A stretch of DNA of 64,000 nucleotides from Pseudoxanthomonas sp. J31 (GCF_000510725.1 NZ_AZNZ01000003.1:186001-250000), one strand, 5' to 3'; shown: positions 44,127 to 53,577, counted from the stretch's first letter. Translations and numbers: made by a program. The notes: generated from the sequence alone by a model not told the origin.

Positions 44127-46595
44127 ATGGATACCCCGAACATCGTTGTAATCCCCGCCGCCGGCGCAGCTCCCGCCGCCCTGCGCCTGCCGGTGGAAGG
44201 AATGAGTTGTGCGTCCTGTGCCGGGCGCGTCGAGCGCGCCCTGGCGGCGCTGCCGGGCGTGGAATCGGCCAGCGTCAACCTGGTCAGCGCTACCGCCGAG
44301 GTCCGCGGCGCGGCGCTGCCGCCGGCGGCCGAACTGGTCGCCGCGGTGGAAAAGGCGGGCTACCGCGTGCCCGCAGGCGAGGCCGAACTGGCGATCGAGG
44401 GCATGCACTGCGCCTCCTGCGTCGGCCGGGTCGAGCGCGCCCTGGCCGCGGTGCCGGGCGTGGTCGAGGCCTCGGTCAACCTGGCCACCGAGCGGGCGCG
44501 GGTGCGTACCGCCGGACCCGCTGATCCGGCGCTGCTGGCCGAGGCCGTGCGCAAGGCCGGCTACCGCATCGCCAGGCCGGAGGCGCCTGCCCCCGGATCT
44601 TCCGATGGCCAAGGCGAGGCCGCGACGCAGGAAGCGCGGGCCACCCCGGTGGCCAAGCCGCGACTGTCGTCCGAGGCCCGCCACCTGGCCATTGCCATCG
44701 TGCTGGCCGCGCCCCTGGTCCTGCCGATGGCCGGCATGCCCTTCGGCAAGCACTGGATGCTGCCGGGCTGGATCCAGCTGCTGCTGGCCACGCCGCTGCA
44801 GTTCTGGCTGGGCGCGCGGTTCTACCGCGCCGGCTGGGGCGCGCTGCGCGCCGGCACCGGCAACATGGACCTGCTGGTGGCGCTGGGCACGAGTACCGCC
44901 TATGGCCTGAGCCTGTTCCACCTGCTGCGCGAGGGCACGCATGCGCCGCTGTACTTCGAGGCTTCGGCCGCGATCACCACCCTGGTCCTGCTGGGCAAGT
45001 TCCTGGAAGGGCGCGCCAAGCGCCAGGCCACCGAGGCGATCCGTGCCCTGCAGGCACTGCGGCCGGCCACGGCGCGCCTGCGTACCGCGCAAGGGGAATC
45101 GGAAGTGCCGGTGGAACAGGTGGCGGTGGGCGACCTGGTGGTGGTGCGTCCCGGCGAGCGCTTCCCGGTGGACGGCATCGTCGAGGAAGGGCGCAGCCAC
45201 GCAGACGAGTCGCTGGTCACGGGCGAATCGGTGCCGGTGGCCAAGGACGTGGGCGACCGGGTCACGGCCGGCGCGGTGAACGCCGAGGGCGTGGTCGTGG
45301 TGCGCACCGCGGCGGTGGGCGCGGAGACGGCGCTGGCGCGGATCGTGCGCCTGGTCGAGGACGCGCAGGCGGTGAAGGCGCCGATCCAGCGCACGGTGGA
45401 CCGGGTCGCCGCGGTGTTCGTGCCGGTGATCCTGGGGCTGGCGTTGCTGACCCTGCTGGGCTGGGGCATGGCCAGCGGCGACTGGGACCGCGCCATCCTC
45501 AACGCGGTGGCGGTGCTGGTGATCGCCTGTCCCTGCGCCCTGGGCCTGGCCACGCCGACGGCGATCATGGCCGGCACCGGCGTGGCCGCGCGCGCCGGCA
45601 TCCTGGTCAAGGACGCGCATGCGCTGGAACTGGCGCGCTCGATCAAGGTGGTGGCCTTCGACAAGACCGGCACGCTTACCGTGGGCGAGCCGCGCCTGCT
45701 GGAAGCGGTGGCGGTCGATGGCGACCGCCAGGCGCTGCTGGCCCTGGCCACGGCGCTGCAGCAGCACAGCGCGCATCCGCTCGCGCTGGCGGTGCTGCGC
45801 GAGGGCGGGCAGTCGGTGCCGGCCAGCGAACTGCAGGCGCTGCCGGGCCGCGGGGTGCGGGGCAAGGTCGATGGGCGCCTGGCCTGGATCGGCAACCGGG
45901 CGTTGATGCAGGAAGCCGGCGTGGCCGTGGAGCCGCTGCTGCCGCGGGCGCAGGACCTGGAAGCCAGCGGCCACACCCTGTCCTGGCTGGCGGTGGAGGA
46001 GGGCGGCCAGCCACGGCTGCGTGGCCTGCTGGCATTCCGCGACGAACCGCGCCCCGGCGCGCGCGCGGCGATCGACAGCCTGCGCGCGATGGGCGTGCGC
46101 ACGGTGATGCTGTCCGGCGACAACCGCGGCGCCGCTGGCGCGGTGGCGCAGGCGCTGGGCATCGACGAAGTCCAGGCCGAGGTGCGCCCGGAGCAGAAGG
46201 TCGCGGCCATCCAGGCGCTGAAGTCCGGCGGCGTGGTGGCAATGGTCGGCGACGGCATCAACGACGCGCCGGCGCTGGCCGCGGCGGACGTGGGCATCGC
46301 CATGGGCTCGGGCACCGACGTGGCCATGCATGCGGCGGCGGTCACCCTGATGCGCCCGGAACCGCGGCTGGTGGCCGATGCCATCGAGGTGTCCCGGCGC
46401 ACCACCGGCAAGATCCACCAGAACCTGTTCTGGGCCTTCGCCTATAACGTCATCGGCATCCCGCTGGCCGCGGCGGGCCTGCTGAGCCCGGCACTGGCCG
46501 GCGCGGCGATGGCGTTCTCCTCGGTGAGCGTGGTCGCCAACACCCTGCTGCTGCGGCGCTGGCGTCCGGCGGCCGATGCGGGGCAGGCGCCATGA
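44127..46595 (+). CDS. copA: Copper-exporting P1B-type ATPase CopA
   Basis: An 822-residue pump moving Cu(I) out of the cytoplasm across the inner membrane. Two N-terminal metal-binding domains carry GMSCASC (C28, C31) and GMHCASC (about residue 92). Membrane helices include [20 protein letters not shown]. The transport site is CPC (468-470, in [13 protein letters not shown]), the phosphorylated aspartate D512 in DKTGTLT, the HP motif is QHSAHPLAL, and the hinge is [20 protein letters not shown]. The length is usual for the family. ATG 44127 is chosen because the promoter places transcript start at about this base; ATG 44118 and ATG 44100 (inside the operator) are upstream alternatives. It is followed by cueR with an ATGA overlap, so a self-regulating copper unit is expected. 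Confidence 0.95.
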   Translation: MDTPNIVVIPAAGAAPAALRLPVEGMSCASCAGRVERALAALPGVESASVNLVSATAEVRGAALPPAAELVAAVEKAGYRVPAGEAELAIEGMHCASCVGRVERALAAVPGVVEASVNLATERARVRTAGPADPALLAEAVRKAGYRIARPEAPAPGSSDGQGEAATQEARATPVAKPRLSSEARHLAIAIVLAAPLVLPMAGMPFGKHWMLPGWIQLLLATPLQFWLGARFYRAGWGALRAGTGNMDLLVALGTSTAYGLSLFHLLREGTHAPLYFEASAAITTLVLLGKFLEGRAKRQATEAIRALQALRPATARLRTAQGESEVPVEQVAVGDLVVVRPGERFPVDGIVEEGRSHADESLVTGESVPVAKDVGDRVTAGAVNAEGVVVVRTAAVGAETALARIVRLVEDAQAVKAPIQRTVDRVAAVFVPVILGLALLTLLGWGMASGDWDRAILNAVAVLVIACPCALGLATPTAIMAGTGVAARAGILVKDAHALELARSIKVVAFDKTGTLTVGEPRLLEAVAVDGDRQALLALATALQQHSAHPLALAVLREGGQSVPASELQALPGRGVRGKVDGRLAWIGNRALMQEAGVAVEPLLPRAQDLEASGHTLSWLAVEEGGQPRLRGLLAFRDEPRPGARAAIDSLRAMGVRTVMLSGDNRGAAGAVAQALGIDEVQAEVRPEQKVAAIQALKSGGVVAMVGDGINDAPALAAADVGIAMGSGTDVAMHAAAVTLMRPEPRLVADAIEVSRRTTGKIHQNLFWAFAYNVIGIPLAAAGLLSPALAGAAMAFSSVSVVANTLLLRRWRPAADAGQAP

Positions 46596-47029
46596 AGCAC
46601 GCGGCCGGGCGGCGGGCGGACGAGGGCCTGTACTCCATCGGCCAGGCGGCGGCGCGTTCGGGCGTGTCGGCCAAGATGATCCGCCACTACGAGGACATCG
46701 GCCTGGTCCCGCCGCCGCCGCGCACCGCCGCCGGCTACCGGCTGTATGGCGAGGCCGACGTGCACCGCCTGCGTTTCATCAACCGGGCGCGTTCGCTGGG
46801 CTTCGGCATGAAGCAGGTCCAGGTGCTGCTGGCGCTGTGGTCGGACCGCTCGCGCGCCAGTGCCGATGTCAGGCAGCTGGCGCTGCAGCACGCCGCCGAG
46901 CTGGGCGAGCGCATCGCCCGGATGCAGGCCATGCAGCGCACCCTGGAAGAACTGGCCAGCCGCTGCCATGGCGACGACCGGCCGGAGTGCCCGATCCTCG
47001 ACGACCTCGAGGGTGGGGGGCGCGACTGA
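46592..47029 (+). CDS. cueR: MerR-family copper-responsive regulator CueR
   Basis: A 145-residue MerR protein. Winged helix: [20 protein letters not shown], followed by [20 protein letters not shown]. Dimerisation helix: [20 protein letters not shown]. The metal loop has two cysteines 8 residues apart (C125 and C133 in [12 protein letters not shown]), matching the C112/C120 spacing of E. coli CueR that binds Cu(I). The start overlaps the copA stop (ATGA), so both share the copper-activated promoter at 44089-44119. In bound form it would distort that 19-base spacer and activate transcription. Confidence 0.92.
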   Translation: MKHAAGRRADEGLYSIGQAAARSGVSAKMIRHYEDIGLVPPPPRTAAGYRLYGEADVHRLRFINRARSLGFGMKQVQVLLALWSDRSRASADVRQLALQHAAELGERIARMQAMQRTLEELASRCHGDDRPECPILDDLEGGGRD

Positions 47030-47124
47030 GAAGCCCGCCCTTTCCGCCGGGGCGGCCCTGGCACTTGCCGGGGATTCACGTCCCCGCGGGCACCCTGTAT
47101 GCGTACCGCGAGCAGGAGGTTCCC

Positions 47125-47391
47125 ATGGCGACCGGATGGGCCGGCGACAACGCCGTCAACGATCAGATCGATGCGACCGTCAAGGACGGGATCGAGCGCG
47201 CCCGCGCGCGCCTGCCCAAGGGGCCCAGCCTGGAACGCTGCGAGGAATGCGATGCGCCGATCCCCGAGGCGCGCCGCCGCGCGGTACCCGGCGTGCGCCT
47301 GTGCGTGACCTGCCAGGCCGCGCAGGACGGGGAAGAAACCGGCTTCGCCGGCTACAACCGCCGCGGCAGCAAGGACAGCCAGCTGCGCTGA
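47125..47391 (+). CDS. DksA/TraR-type C4 zinc-finger protein (YbiI-like)
   Basis: An 88-residue protein with the DksA/TraR zinc finger: CEECDAPIPEARRRAVPG ... CVTCQ, i.e. C-x2-C near residue 40 and C-x2-C near residue 62. It lacks the long coiled coil of DksA, so it belongs to the short YbiI/TraR-like group. TraR-type proteins bind the RNA polymerase secondary channel; for this short group that is unproven. AGGAGG at 47114-47119 is 5 bases upstream of ATG 47125. Convergent with the MscS-like gene. Confidence 0.85.
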   Translation: MATGWAGDNAVNDQIDATVKDGIERARARLPKGPSLERCEECDAPIPEARRRAVPGVRLCVTCQAAQDGEETGFAGYNRRGSKDSQLR

Positions 47392-47398
47392 GCGCGGG

Positions 47399-48004
47399 CT
47401 ACTTCGAGCCGCCTTCGACCGTCGGCGGCGCCAGCCACGCGGCCGGTACCTCGCTGCCGCGCCAACGCCGCACCACGCGCTGGAAGAACATGCTGTTGGG
47501 CACCTGCAGGCTGCTGCCGGCGTGGTCGGGATCGCGCGCCACTTCCTGCAGGGTGGTGTAGATCAGGTTGACGTCGACCACGCGGCCCTTGAGGCCGGGT
47601 TTCTCGCCGTTCTCCACCACCTCGATGTAGTCGTACAGGCGGAACGGGCGGGTGGTGAAGATCAGCACCGTGCAGAAGATGTTGGACAGCACGCTCCAGG
47701 CGGCGAAGAACGCCACCGCGCCCACCGCGGCGAAGCTGGTGAAGGCGGTCCACAGCACCGTGCCGGACACGCCCAGCCGCTCCAGCACCAGCAGCAGCGC
47801 GCCGAATCCGATCAGGCCGGCCGAGACCCGGTGCAGGGCCATGCCCATCTCCGGCGGCAGGCCGCGGCGGTCCATCAGCCGGCGCACGAGCCGGCGCACC
47901 AGCTGCTGCAGCAGCCAGGCGGCCGCGACGATCAGCAGGGCCTGGGCGATCGGCACGATCGTGCCCAGCCAGCCCTGGCTCCAGGCGGGCAGGTATTGCT
48001 TCAT
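47399..48004 (-). CDS. MscS-family small mechanosensitive channel-like protein
   Basis: 201 residues. It has membrane helices PIAQALLIVAAAWLLQQLVR, VSAGLIGFGALLLVLERLGV and a pore-like helix AVGAVAFFAAWSVLSNIFCTV, followed by a beta domain: LIFTTRPFRLYDYIEVVENG, GRVVDVNLIYTTLQEV and LQVPNSMFF. The order pore helix then RPFxLxDxIE and VxxxTxxxxDxxxVPN is the MscS pattern. The C-terminal vestibule is short, so the protein is smaller than MscS. It probably helps relieve hypo-osmotic pressure. ATG 48004 is preferred; 48019 adds five residues. Confidence 0.85.
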   Translation of the reverse strand: MKQYLPAWSQGWLGTIVPIAQALLIVAAAWLLQQLVRRLVRRLMDRRGLPPEMGMALHRVSAGLIGFGALLLVLERLGVSGTVLWTAFTSFAAVGAVAFFAAWSVLSNIFCTVLIFTTRPFRLYDYIEVVENGEKPGLKGRVVDVNLIYTTLQEVARDPDHAGSSLQVPNSMFFQRVVRRWRGSEVPAAWLAPPTVEGGSK

Positions 48005-48080
48005 CCGCGTCGCTTGCATGCGGCCGCGCCGGCCGCTTCGCCCACCATTCTAGGAGAGCGCGGGGCGGCGCGGACCGGGC

Positions 48081-48302
48081 TCATGCCGGCGCCTGCACCC
48101 GCACCAGCACGCCGGGCGCGGCCACGGTCTGGCCCGCGCGGATCTTGCAGGTCTTGCGCAGCTCCACGGCGCCGTCGACCTGGACCACGCCGCTGGCCAC
48201 CAGCGCCTTGCCGGCGCCGCCGCTGTCGCAAAGGCCCACCAGCTTGAGCAGCTGGTTCAGTTCGACGTGTTCGCCCTGCAGTTCGAAATCGATGGTTTCC
48301 AT
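48081..48302 (-). CDS. S4 domain RNA-binding protein (YbcJ-like)
   Basis: A 73-residue protein made of a single S4 fold: IDFELQGEHVELNQLLKLVG, LCDSGGAGKALVASGVVQVD and GAVELRKTCKIRAGQTVAAP. YbcJ-type S4 proteins bind structured RNA; in E. coli YbcJ is linked to the ribosome, details unclear. It lies 9 bases after the TPR gene on the same strand, so both are likely in one transcript. Confidence 0.88.
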   Translation of the reverse strand: METIDFELQGEHVELNQLLKLVGLCDSGGAGKALVASGVVQVDGAVELRKTCKIRAGQTVAAPGVLVRVQAPA

Positions 48303-48311
48303 CGCGCAAGT

Positions 48312-49460
48312 CTAGCGCGCATGCAGGGCGTGGCCGTTCCCGGGCCAGTGCTCCAGGTGTTCCAGCTTGCGCCGGTACATGGCGCGCACCCGGTCGGTGT
48401 CGCCCAGCTTGGCCGCGCGCGCCATCTCGCGCCGGGCCAGGTCCGGGTGGCCGGACAGGAAGTAGGCGCGCGCCAGGCCGAAGTGGAACGCGTGCTGCCC
48501 GCCATGCAGGCGGATGGCGTTGCGGTAGTGGGTGACGGCGCAGGCGTAGTTGCCGGCTTCCTCGCAGCCGAGGGCGAGCACGAACTGGGCGAACGGATCG
48601 CTGCGCCGCACCTGCTCCAGCCGGGCGACGAAATCGGCTGCCAGCTCCGCCTGGCCGCTGCGCTGGTACAGGTTCACCAGGTTGGACAGGGTGGCGGTGT
48701 GCGCCGGCTGCAGCCGCCAGGCCGCGCGCAGGGCCGCGGCGGAGGCGTCCAGGTTGCCGGCGCGTTGCTCCAGCACGCCCAGGTTGTTCAGGGCCGGCAC
48801 GAACTCCGGATCGGCCTCCAGCGCCGCCTCCAGCTGCGCGCGCGCGCCTTCCAGGTCGCCGGCGGCCATCAGCTCGGCGCCGCGGTTGTTGCGGAAGTGG
48901 GCCAGGGCGCGGATGTCGTCGATGGCGCGCGGGCGGTCGCGCATGGCCAGGATGTTGCGCTCCACGTCCAGCGTGTACCGGCGCAGGCCGGCGCGGACGC
49001 CGGCGTTGACGTGGCTGGCGCCGTAGATCACACCGGCGTCGCGGTACCAGGCCAGCACCTCGCCGACTTCCTGGACACGGGCTTCCAGCCCGGCCGCGCG
49101 CGCCAGGGCGACGAACACCAGGGTGAAGGACAGGCAGTTGGCGCGGCGGTCGCGCCAGGTCTCGGCCACGGTGCGGGTGCGGTCGTTGTCGTACTCCAGC
49201 GCCAGGCCGCCGACTTCCAGCACCATCGCCGCCAGGCGTTCGATCCGGTCCTCGCGGCTGCCACCGCGGGCGATCACCCGTTCCTGCAGCATCGCCCGCA
49301 AGTCGGGCGGGATCTCGAGTACCTCGTCGATGCCCGGGATGTGCTGCACGGCCTGGACCGTGGGCAGGGTGGGCGGCGGCGGCAGGGCCGCAACCGGTTC
49401 GGCCGGCGGTTCGGCCGCCGGGGATGCGGCCAGGGCCGCTGCCAGCGCCAGTGCGTACAT
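48312..49460 (-). CDS. Exported transglutaminase-like/TPR protein
   Basis: 382 residues with a signal peptide (MYALALAAALAASPAAEPPA). Residues about 75-185 resemble the transglutaminase-like core, with the likely catalytic Cys in RRANCLSFTLVFVALARAAG. From about 190 to the end come TPR repeats: NNRGAELMAAGDLEGARAQL, NNLGVLEQRAGNLDASAAAL, LALGCEEAGNYACAVTHYRN and GLARAYFLSGHPDLARREM. This combination is seen in exported proteins of xanthomonads without a defined role; peptide-bond exchange or scaffold functions are possible. GGGAGG is 6 bases before the start. Confidence 0.75.
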   Translation of the reverse strand: MYALALAAALAASPAAEPPAEPVAALPPPPTLPTVQAVQHIPGIDEVLEIPPDLRAMLQERVIARGGSREDRIERLAAMVLEVGGLALEYDNDRTRTVAETWRDRRANCLSFTLVFVALARAAGLEARVQEVGEVLAWYRDAGVIYGASHVNAGVRAGLRRYTLDVERNILAMRDRPRAIDDIRALAHFRNNRGAELMAAGDLEGARAQLEAALEADPEFVPALNNLGVLEQRAGNLDASAAALRAAWRLQPAHTATLSNLVNLYQRSGQAELAADFVARLEQVRRSDPFAQFVLALGCEEAGNYACAVTHYRNAIRLHGGQHAFHFGLARAYFLSGHPDLARREMARAAKLGDTDRVRAMYRRKLEHLEHWPGNGHALHAR

Positions 49461-49644
49461 GACCCACCTCCCGGTCCATGCTGCGCCGAGTGTACGCCCG
49501 GATCCGGGAAGGCGGGTGGGCCGGTGCCGGTGATGGTGCCAGGCAGTTCCCGGGGAACCCCCGGGCCACTGTCGTCGCTGCGGTGGCGTTGTATGCTGCG
49601 CCGCCCGGCCGCGCCGCGGCCTCCTCCGCAAGCAGGGAACTCCC

Positions 49645-49989
49645 ATGATCCAGCGTTTCGACGTCGGCCCGCGCATGTCCGAGATGACCGTCCACAACGG
49701 CGTGGCCTACCTGGCCGGGCAGGTGCCGGAGGACACCAGCCAGGACATCACCGGCCAGACCCGCCAGGTGTTGCAGGCGATCGACGCGCTGCTGGCCCAG
49801 GCCGGGACCGACAAGACGAAGATCCTGCGCGCGGAGATCTTCCTGGCCGACATCGGCGATTTCGCCGGCATGAACCAGGCCTGGGACGAGTGGGTCCCGC
49901 AGGGCCACACTCCGGCGCGCGCCACGGTGCAGGCGCGCCTGGCCGATCCGGCCTGGAAGGTCGAGATCGTGGTCACCGCCGCAGTCTGA
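49645..49989 (+). CDS. ridA: RidA/YjgF-family imine deaminase
   Basis: A 114-residue protein matching RidA: MTVHNGVAYLAGQVPEDTSQ, VLQAIDALLAQAGTDKTKIL, RAEIFLADIGDFAGMNQAWD, with the catalytic arginine in HTPARATVQARLADP. RidA hydrolyses reactive 2-aminoacrylate and related enamines made by PLP enzymes, protecting metabolism. It is short and has no signal, so it is cytosolic. The next gene, thpR, begins 9 bases after the stop. Confidence 0.92.
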   Translation: MIQRFDVGPRMSEMTVHNGVAYLAGQVPEDTSQDITGQTRQVLQAIDALLAQAGTDKTKILRAEIFLADIGDFAGMNQAWDEWVPQGHTPARATVQARLADPAWKVEIVVTAAV

Positions 49990-49998
49990 GCGCAGGTG

Positions 49999-50574
49999 AT
50001 GGGCGACCTGTTCGCCGCCGCGGACGCACGCCACAGCCTGTTCTTCGCCCTGCTGCCGGGGGCGGCCGCAGCGGCCGCGATCCGCGCCGCGCGGCAGGCG
50101 CTGGAAGCCGGGCAGCCGCCGCAGCGCGGCGCCGGCGTGCCCGACGAACGCCTCCACCTGACCCTGCACTGGCTGGGCGAGTGGTCGCAGCTGCCGCAGG
50201 CGCTGGCGGACGACGCCCGCGCCGCGGCGGCGCAGGTGCGCCAGGCGGGATTCGTGCTGCGCCTGGACCAGGCCGAGTGCTTCGGCCGCGGCGAGGCGAT
50301 CTGGGTACTGCGGCCATCGGCGCCGCCACCGGCGCTGGAGCGGCTGCACCAGGCGCTGGCCACGGCCCTGGCCGGGCGCCGGATCCGGCTCCCGGCCGGC
50401 CCGGCGTTCGCCCCGCATGTGACCGTGCGCCGGCGCGCCAGCGTGCGCTTCCCGGTGCAGCCGGTAGCGCCGGTGGACTGGCGCGTGGACGGGTTCGCCC
50501 TGCTGCAGAGCGTGCACGGCAGTGGCGGGGTCCGCTACGAGGTGCTGCAACGCTGGCCGTTGGCGGCGGAGTGA
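49999..50574 (+). CDS. thpR: RNA 2',3'-cyclic phosphodiesterase ThpR (2'-5' RNA ligase family)
   Basis: A 191-residue 2H phosphoesterase. The two HxT motifs are present: HLTLHWLGEW at about residue 52 and HVTVRRRASV at about residue 138, and LFFALLPGAAAAAAIRAARQ forms the first strand. ThpR converts 2',3'-cyclic phosphate ends to 2'-phosphate and can reversibly join tRNA halves in vitro. A GTG at 49996 precedes ATG 49999; ATG is taken. A strong C-terminus (GVRYEVLQRWPLAAE) ends the domain. Confidence 0.9.
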   Translation: MGDLFAAADARHSLFFALLPGAAAAAAIRAARQALEAGQPPQRGAGVPDERLHLTLHWLGEWSQLPQALADDARAAAAQVRQAGFVLRLDQAECFGRGEAIWVLRPSAPPPALERLHQALATALAGRRIRLPAGPAFAPHVTVRRRASVRFPVQPVAPVDWRVDGFALLQSVHGSGGVRYEVLQRWPLAAE

Positions 50575-50623
50575 ACTGATCGGGCGCGAGCGCGATGGAC
50601 TGCGCCGCGCCCCCGCGGCGAGG

Positions 50624-51874
50624 TCAGCGGTTGCGTGCCTGTACCCAGCGTGCGGCCGCGCGACCGGCGCGCAGGCCGCTGGCGAAACAGGCGGTCAGCA
50701 GGTAGCCGCCGGTCGGCGCTTCCCAGTCCAGCATTTCCCCGGCGCAGAACACGCCGGGGCGGGCGCTGGCCATCAGGTCCGCGTCCAGCGCCTCCAGGCG
50801 CACGCCGCCGCCACTGCTGATCGCCTCGGCCAGCGGCCGGGCACGCTTCAGCACCAGCGGCAGGCGCTTGAGTGCGGCGGCGACCCGATCCATGTCGGCC
50901 AGCGCCTGCGCATCCAGCACCTCGCGCAGCAGCGCGGCCTTGACCCCGGACACGCCGGCCTGGCGGCGCAGGTGCTCGCTGAGGCTGCGGCCCTTGCGCG
51001 GTTTCGCCAGTTCGGCGCGCAGGCGCAGCAGCTCGCGCCCCGGCACCAGGTCCAGCTGCAGCACGGCCTGGCCGTCGCGGGCGATGGCCTCGCGCAGCGG
51101 CACCGACAGCGCATACACCAGGGAGCCTTCGATGCCGGTGGCGGTGGCCACGCATTCGCCCTGCAGCGAGTGCGGCGTGCCGTCCGCGTCCTGCCAGTGC
51201 GCGACCACCGGCTTGAGCGGGGCGCCGGCATGGCGCTCGGCGAAGTGCGCGCTCCAGCCCACGTCGAAGCCGCAGTTGGACGGCACCAGCGGCGCGACCT
51301 CGATCCCGGCCGCACGCACGGCCTCGACCCAGGCGCCGTCGGAGCCCAGCTGCGGCCAGCTGCCGCCGCCCAGCGCCAGCACCGTGGCCGGCGCGCGCAC
51401 GCGCAGGTCGCCGTCCCCGTTGCGGAAGCGCAGGGCGCCATCTTCGTCCCAGCCTTCCCAGCGGTGCAGGACGTGGAAGCGCACGCCCTGTTCCTTCAGT
51501 CGCCGCACCCAGCCGCGCAGCAGTGGCGCGGCCTTGCGGTCCAGCGGGAACACCCGGTCGGAGCTGCCGACATACGTTTCCACGCCCAGGCCGCGCGCCC
51601 ACTGGCGCAGCTCCTGCGGCCCGAAGCCGGCCAGCCAGGACGCGACCTCGGCCTCGCGCACGCCGTAGCGCGCCGCGAACCCGGGCATGGGTTCGGCATG
51701 GGTGAGGTTGAGCCCGCCCTTGCCGGCAATCAGGAACTTGCGCCCGACCGAGCCCTTGGCCTCGTACAGGTCCACTTCCACGCCCGCGGCGCGGGCGACC
51801 TCGGCGGCCATCAGGCCGGCGGGGCCGCCGCCGACGATGGCCAGGCCGGGCAGGGTGACGGTGCTGGCAGGCAT
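50624..51874 (-). CDS. HI0933-like flavoprotein (FAD-dependent oxidoreductase)
   Basis: A 416-residue protein of the HI0933/YhiN group. The FAD-binding Rossmann motif is LAIVGGGPAGLMAAEVARAA near the start, followed by EAKGSVGRKFLIAGKGGLNL and LALGGGSWPQLGSDGAW. The C-terminal FAD contacts are PGVFCAGEMLDWEAPTGGYL and LLTACFASGLRAGRAAARWV. The reaction is unknown; relatives are sometimes annotated as tRNA- or menaquinone-related without evidence. It ends 50 bases from the convergent thpR, and starts 4 bases downstream of the FKBP gene on the same strand, so they may be co-transcribed. Confidence 0.9.
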   Translation of the reverse strand: MPASTVTLPGLAIVGGGPAGLMAAEVARAAGVEVDLYEAKGSVGRKFLIAGKGGLNLTHAEPMPGFAARYGVREAEVASWLAGFGPQELRQWARGLGVETYVGSSDRVFPLDRKAAPLLRGWVRRLKEQGVRFHVLHRWEGWDEDGALRFRNGDGDLRVRAPATVLALGGGSWPQLGSDGAWVEAVRAAGIEVAPLVPSNCGFDVGWSAHFAERHAGAPLKPVVAHWQDADGTPHSLQGECVATATGIEGSLVYALSVPLREAIARDGQAVLQLDLVPGRELLRLRAELAKPRKGRSLSEHLRRQAGVSGVKAALLREVLDAQALADMDRVAAALKRLPLVLKRARPLAEAISSGGGVRLEALDADLMASARPGVFCAGEMLDWEAPTGGYLLTACFASGLRAGRAAARWVQARNR

Positions 51875-51877
51875 GGA

Positions 51878-52318
51878 TCAGCGGCTGCCCACGTCCAGCA
51901 GTTCGACCTCGAACACCAGCGAGGCATTGGGCGGAATCACCCGTCCGGCGCCGCGGCGGCCGTAGGCCATCTCCGCCGGGATGAACAAGGTGCGGCGGCC
52001 GCCGGCGCGCATGCCGGCCACGCCTTCGTCCCAGCCACGGATCACCTGGCCGGCGCCGAGGACGAAGGTGAACGGCTCGCCGCGGTCCAGCGAGCTGTCG
52101 AACTTGCGGCTGCGCCGTTCCGGCACGCGCTCGTCGTACAGCCAGCCGGTGTAGTGCACGGTGACCTTGTCGCCGGCGCTGGCGACCGCGCCCTTGCCGA
52201 CCACCTCGTCGATGCGCTGCAGCTCGGCCACCGAGCCGCCGGGCGGCGGACCGGGTTCGCTGCATGCGGCCAGCAGGACGGAGCAGAGCAGGGTGGAGCG
52301 GAGCAGGAAGCGGCGCAT
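51878..52318 (-). CDS. FKBP-type peptidyl-prolyl isomerase lipoprotein
   Basis: A 146-residue protein with a lipoprotein signal ending in lipobox LAAC ([20 protein letters not shown]), then an FKBP domain: [87 protein letters not shown]. The active-site signature YGxxGxxxxIPPNAxLxFEVELL is complete. It would fold periplasmic proteins while anchored to a membrane; there is no Asp at +2 (Ser follows Cys), suggesting sorting to the outer membrane. Confidence 0.93.
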   Translation of the reverse strand: MRRFLLRSTLLCSVLLAACSEPGPPPGGSVAELQRIDEVVGKGAVASAGDKVTVHYTGWLYDERVPERRSRKFDSSLDRGEPFTFVLGAGQVIRGWDEGVAGMRAGGRRTLFIPAEMAYGRRGAGRVIPPNASLVFEVELLDVGSR

Positions 52319-52391
52319 GGCGGCAGGTCCGTTGGGGGACGCAAGGGTAAACCGCCGCGGCCGCCGCGGCGATGCCGCGTATCATGCGCGC

Positions 52392-52757
52392 ATGGCCAAG
52401 CTGCTGTTTTCCCTGCGCAACGTTCCCGACGACGAAGCCGCCGACGTGCGGGCCCTGCTCGAGCAGCACGGCTTCCAGTGGTACGAGACCGGAGCCGGGC
52501 TGCTGGGTTTTTCGGCGCCCGGGCTGTGGCTGCGCGACGCGGCCGACTACCCGCGCGCACGTGCGCTGCTGGACGAATACCAGGAACAACGGCGCGTGCG
52601 CCTGCGCGCCGAGGCGCAGGAGCGCGAACGTCGTGGCGAGGGCGAATCCTTCCTGCAGCTGCTGCGCGAGCGGCCGGGGTTCGTGCTGCCGCGGCTGGCG
52701 GCGATCCTGGCGGTGCTGGCGCTGACCCTGGCCCTGCCCTGGTGGCTGTTGCGCTGA
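52392..52757 (+). CDS. DUF6164 family membrane protein
   Basis: A 121-residue protein: MAKLLFSLRNVPDDEAADVR, ALLEQHGFQWYETGAGLLGF and APGLWLRDAADYPRARALLD match the conserved N-terminal domain of DUF6164. A C-terminal membrane helix (LAAILAVLALTLALPWWLLR) ends the chain. Function unknown; such proteins are common in gammaproteobacteria. A -10-like element is not clear. trhO begins 34 bases after the stop. Confidence 0.75.
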   Translation: MAKLLFSLRNVPDDEAADVRALLEQHGFQWYETGAGLLGFSAPGLWLRDAADYPRARALLDEYQEQRRVRLRAEAQERERRGEGESFLQLLRERPGFVLPRLAAILAVLALTLALPWWLLR

Positions 52758-52791
52758 AGGGCGGGCAGGGGCGGCGCCTTACAATGGCGCC

Positions 52792-53574
52792 ATGCTCAAT
52801 CTTGCCGCCTATCTCTTCGTCCACATCGACGATCCGCACGCGCTGGCCGCGCGCCTGCGCGAGCGCGCCGCTGCCGACGACCTCAAGGGCACCATCCTGG
52901 TCGCCGGTGAAGGCATCAACCTGTTCCTGGCCGGTCCGGAAGCGGTCCTGCGCGGGTTCGTCGACTGGCTGCGCGGCGACCCGCGCCTGGCCGCGTTGAG
53001 GCCGCGCTACAGCCGCAGCGCCGCGGTGCCGTTCGCCCGGCTCAAGGTGAAGGTGAAGCCGGAAATCATCAGCTTCCGCCGTCCGCAGGCCACGCCACTG
53101 GCCCAGGGCGCGCGCGCCCCGGCGGTGGAGCCGGCCACGGTGGCGCGCTGGCTGGCCCGGGGCGGGCGCGACGACCAGGGGCGGCCGGTGGTGATGCTCG
53201 ATACCCGCAATGCGCAGGAAGTGGCCTACGGCACCTTCCAGGGCGCGCTGACCCTCCCGATCACCAAGTTCACCGACCTGCCGGCGGCGCTGGAACCGCA
53301 CCGCGAGTCCCTGGCCGGCGCCACCGTGGTCAGTTTCTGCACCGGCGGCATCCGCTGCGAGAAGGCCGCGCTGTGGATGCGCCAGGATGGCATGGACAAC
53401 GTGCTGCAGCTGGAAGGCGGGATCCTGGGCTGGTTCGAACAGGTCGGCGGCCTCGGCTACGAGGGCCGCTGCTTCGTGTTCGACGGGCGCGTGGCGCTGG
53501 ATCCGGAGCTGCGTCCGCTGGTCGATGAAACTTCCGGTGAAGAAATGCTTGCGCAAGTTACGGGGACTAGCTAA
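52792..53574 (+). CDS. trhO: tRNA uridine(34) hydroxylase TrhO (rhodanese family)
   Basis: A 260-residue member of UPF0176/YceA. It has an acylphosphatase-like N-terminal domain (AAYLFVHIDDPHALAARLRE, LKGTILVAGEGINLFLAGP) and a rhodanese domain from about residue 120 (VVMLDTRNAQEVAYGTFQGA). The active-site loop is SFCTGGIRCEKAALWMRQ, with the usual Cys. TrhO hydroxylates U34 of some tRNAs in an oxygen-dependent way. It directly precedes a tRNA cluster, whose promoter overlaps the end of this gene. The listed tRNAs (Ala-GGC, Glu-UUC) are not the usual ho5U34 substrates, so the adjacency may be coincidental. Confidence 0.93.
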   Translation: MLNLAAYLFVHIDDPHALAARLRERAAADDLKGTILVAGEGINLFLAGPEAVLRGFVDWLRGDPRLAALRPRYSRSAAVPFARLKVKVKPEIISFRRPQATPLAQGARAPAVEPATVARWLARGGRDDQGRPVVMLDTRNAQEVAYGTFQGALTLPITKFTDLPAALEPHRESLAGATVVSFCTGGIRCEKAALWMRQDGMDNVLQLEGGILGWFEQVGGLGYEGRCFVFDGRVALDPELRPLVDETSGEEMLAQVTGTS

Positions 53575-53577
53575 GAT
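53549..53577 (+). promoter_or_regulatory. Promoter of the tRNA cluster
   Basis: TTGCGC (53549-53554) and TAAGAT (53572-53577) are separated by exactly 17 bases. They overlap the trhO stop codon (TAA 53572-53574). The discriminator that follows (TCGCGCCC) is GC-rich, as is usual for stringently controlled stable-RNA promoters. The first tRNA starts 18 bases after the -10. Confidence 0.65.
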
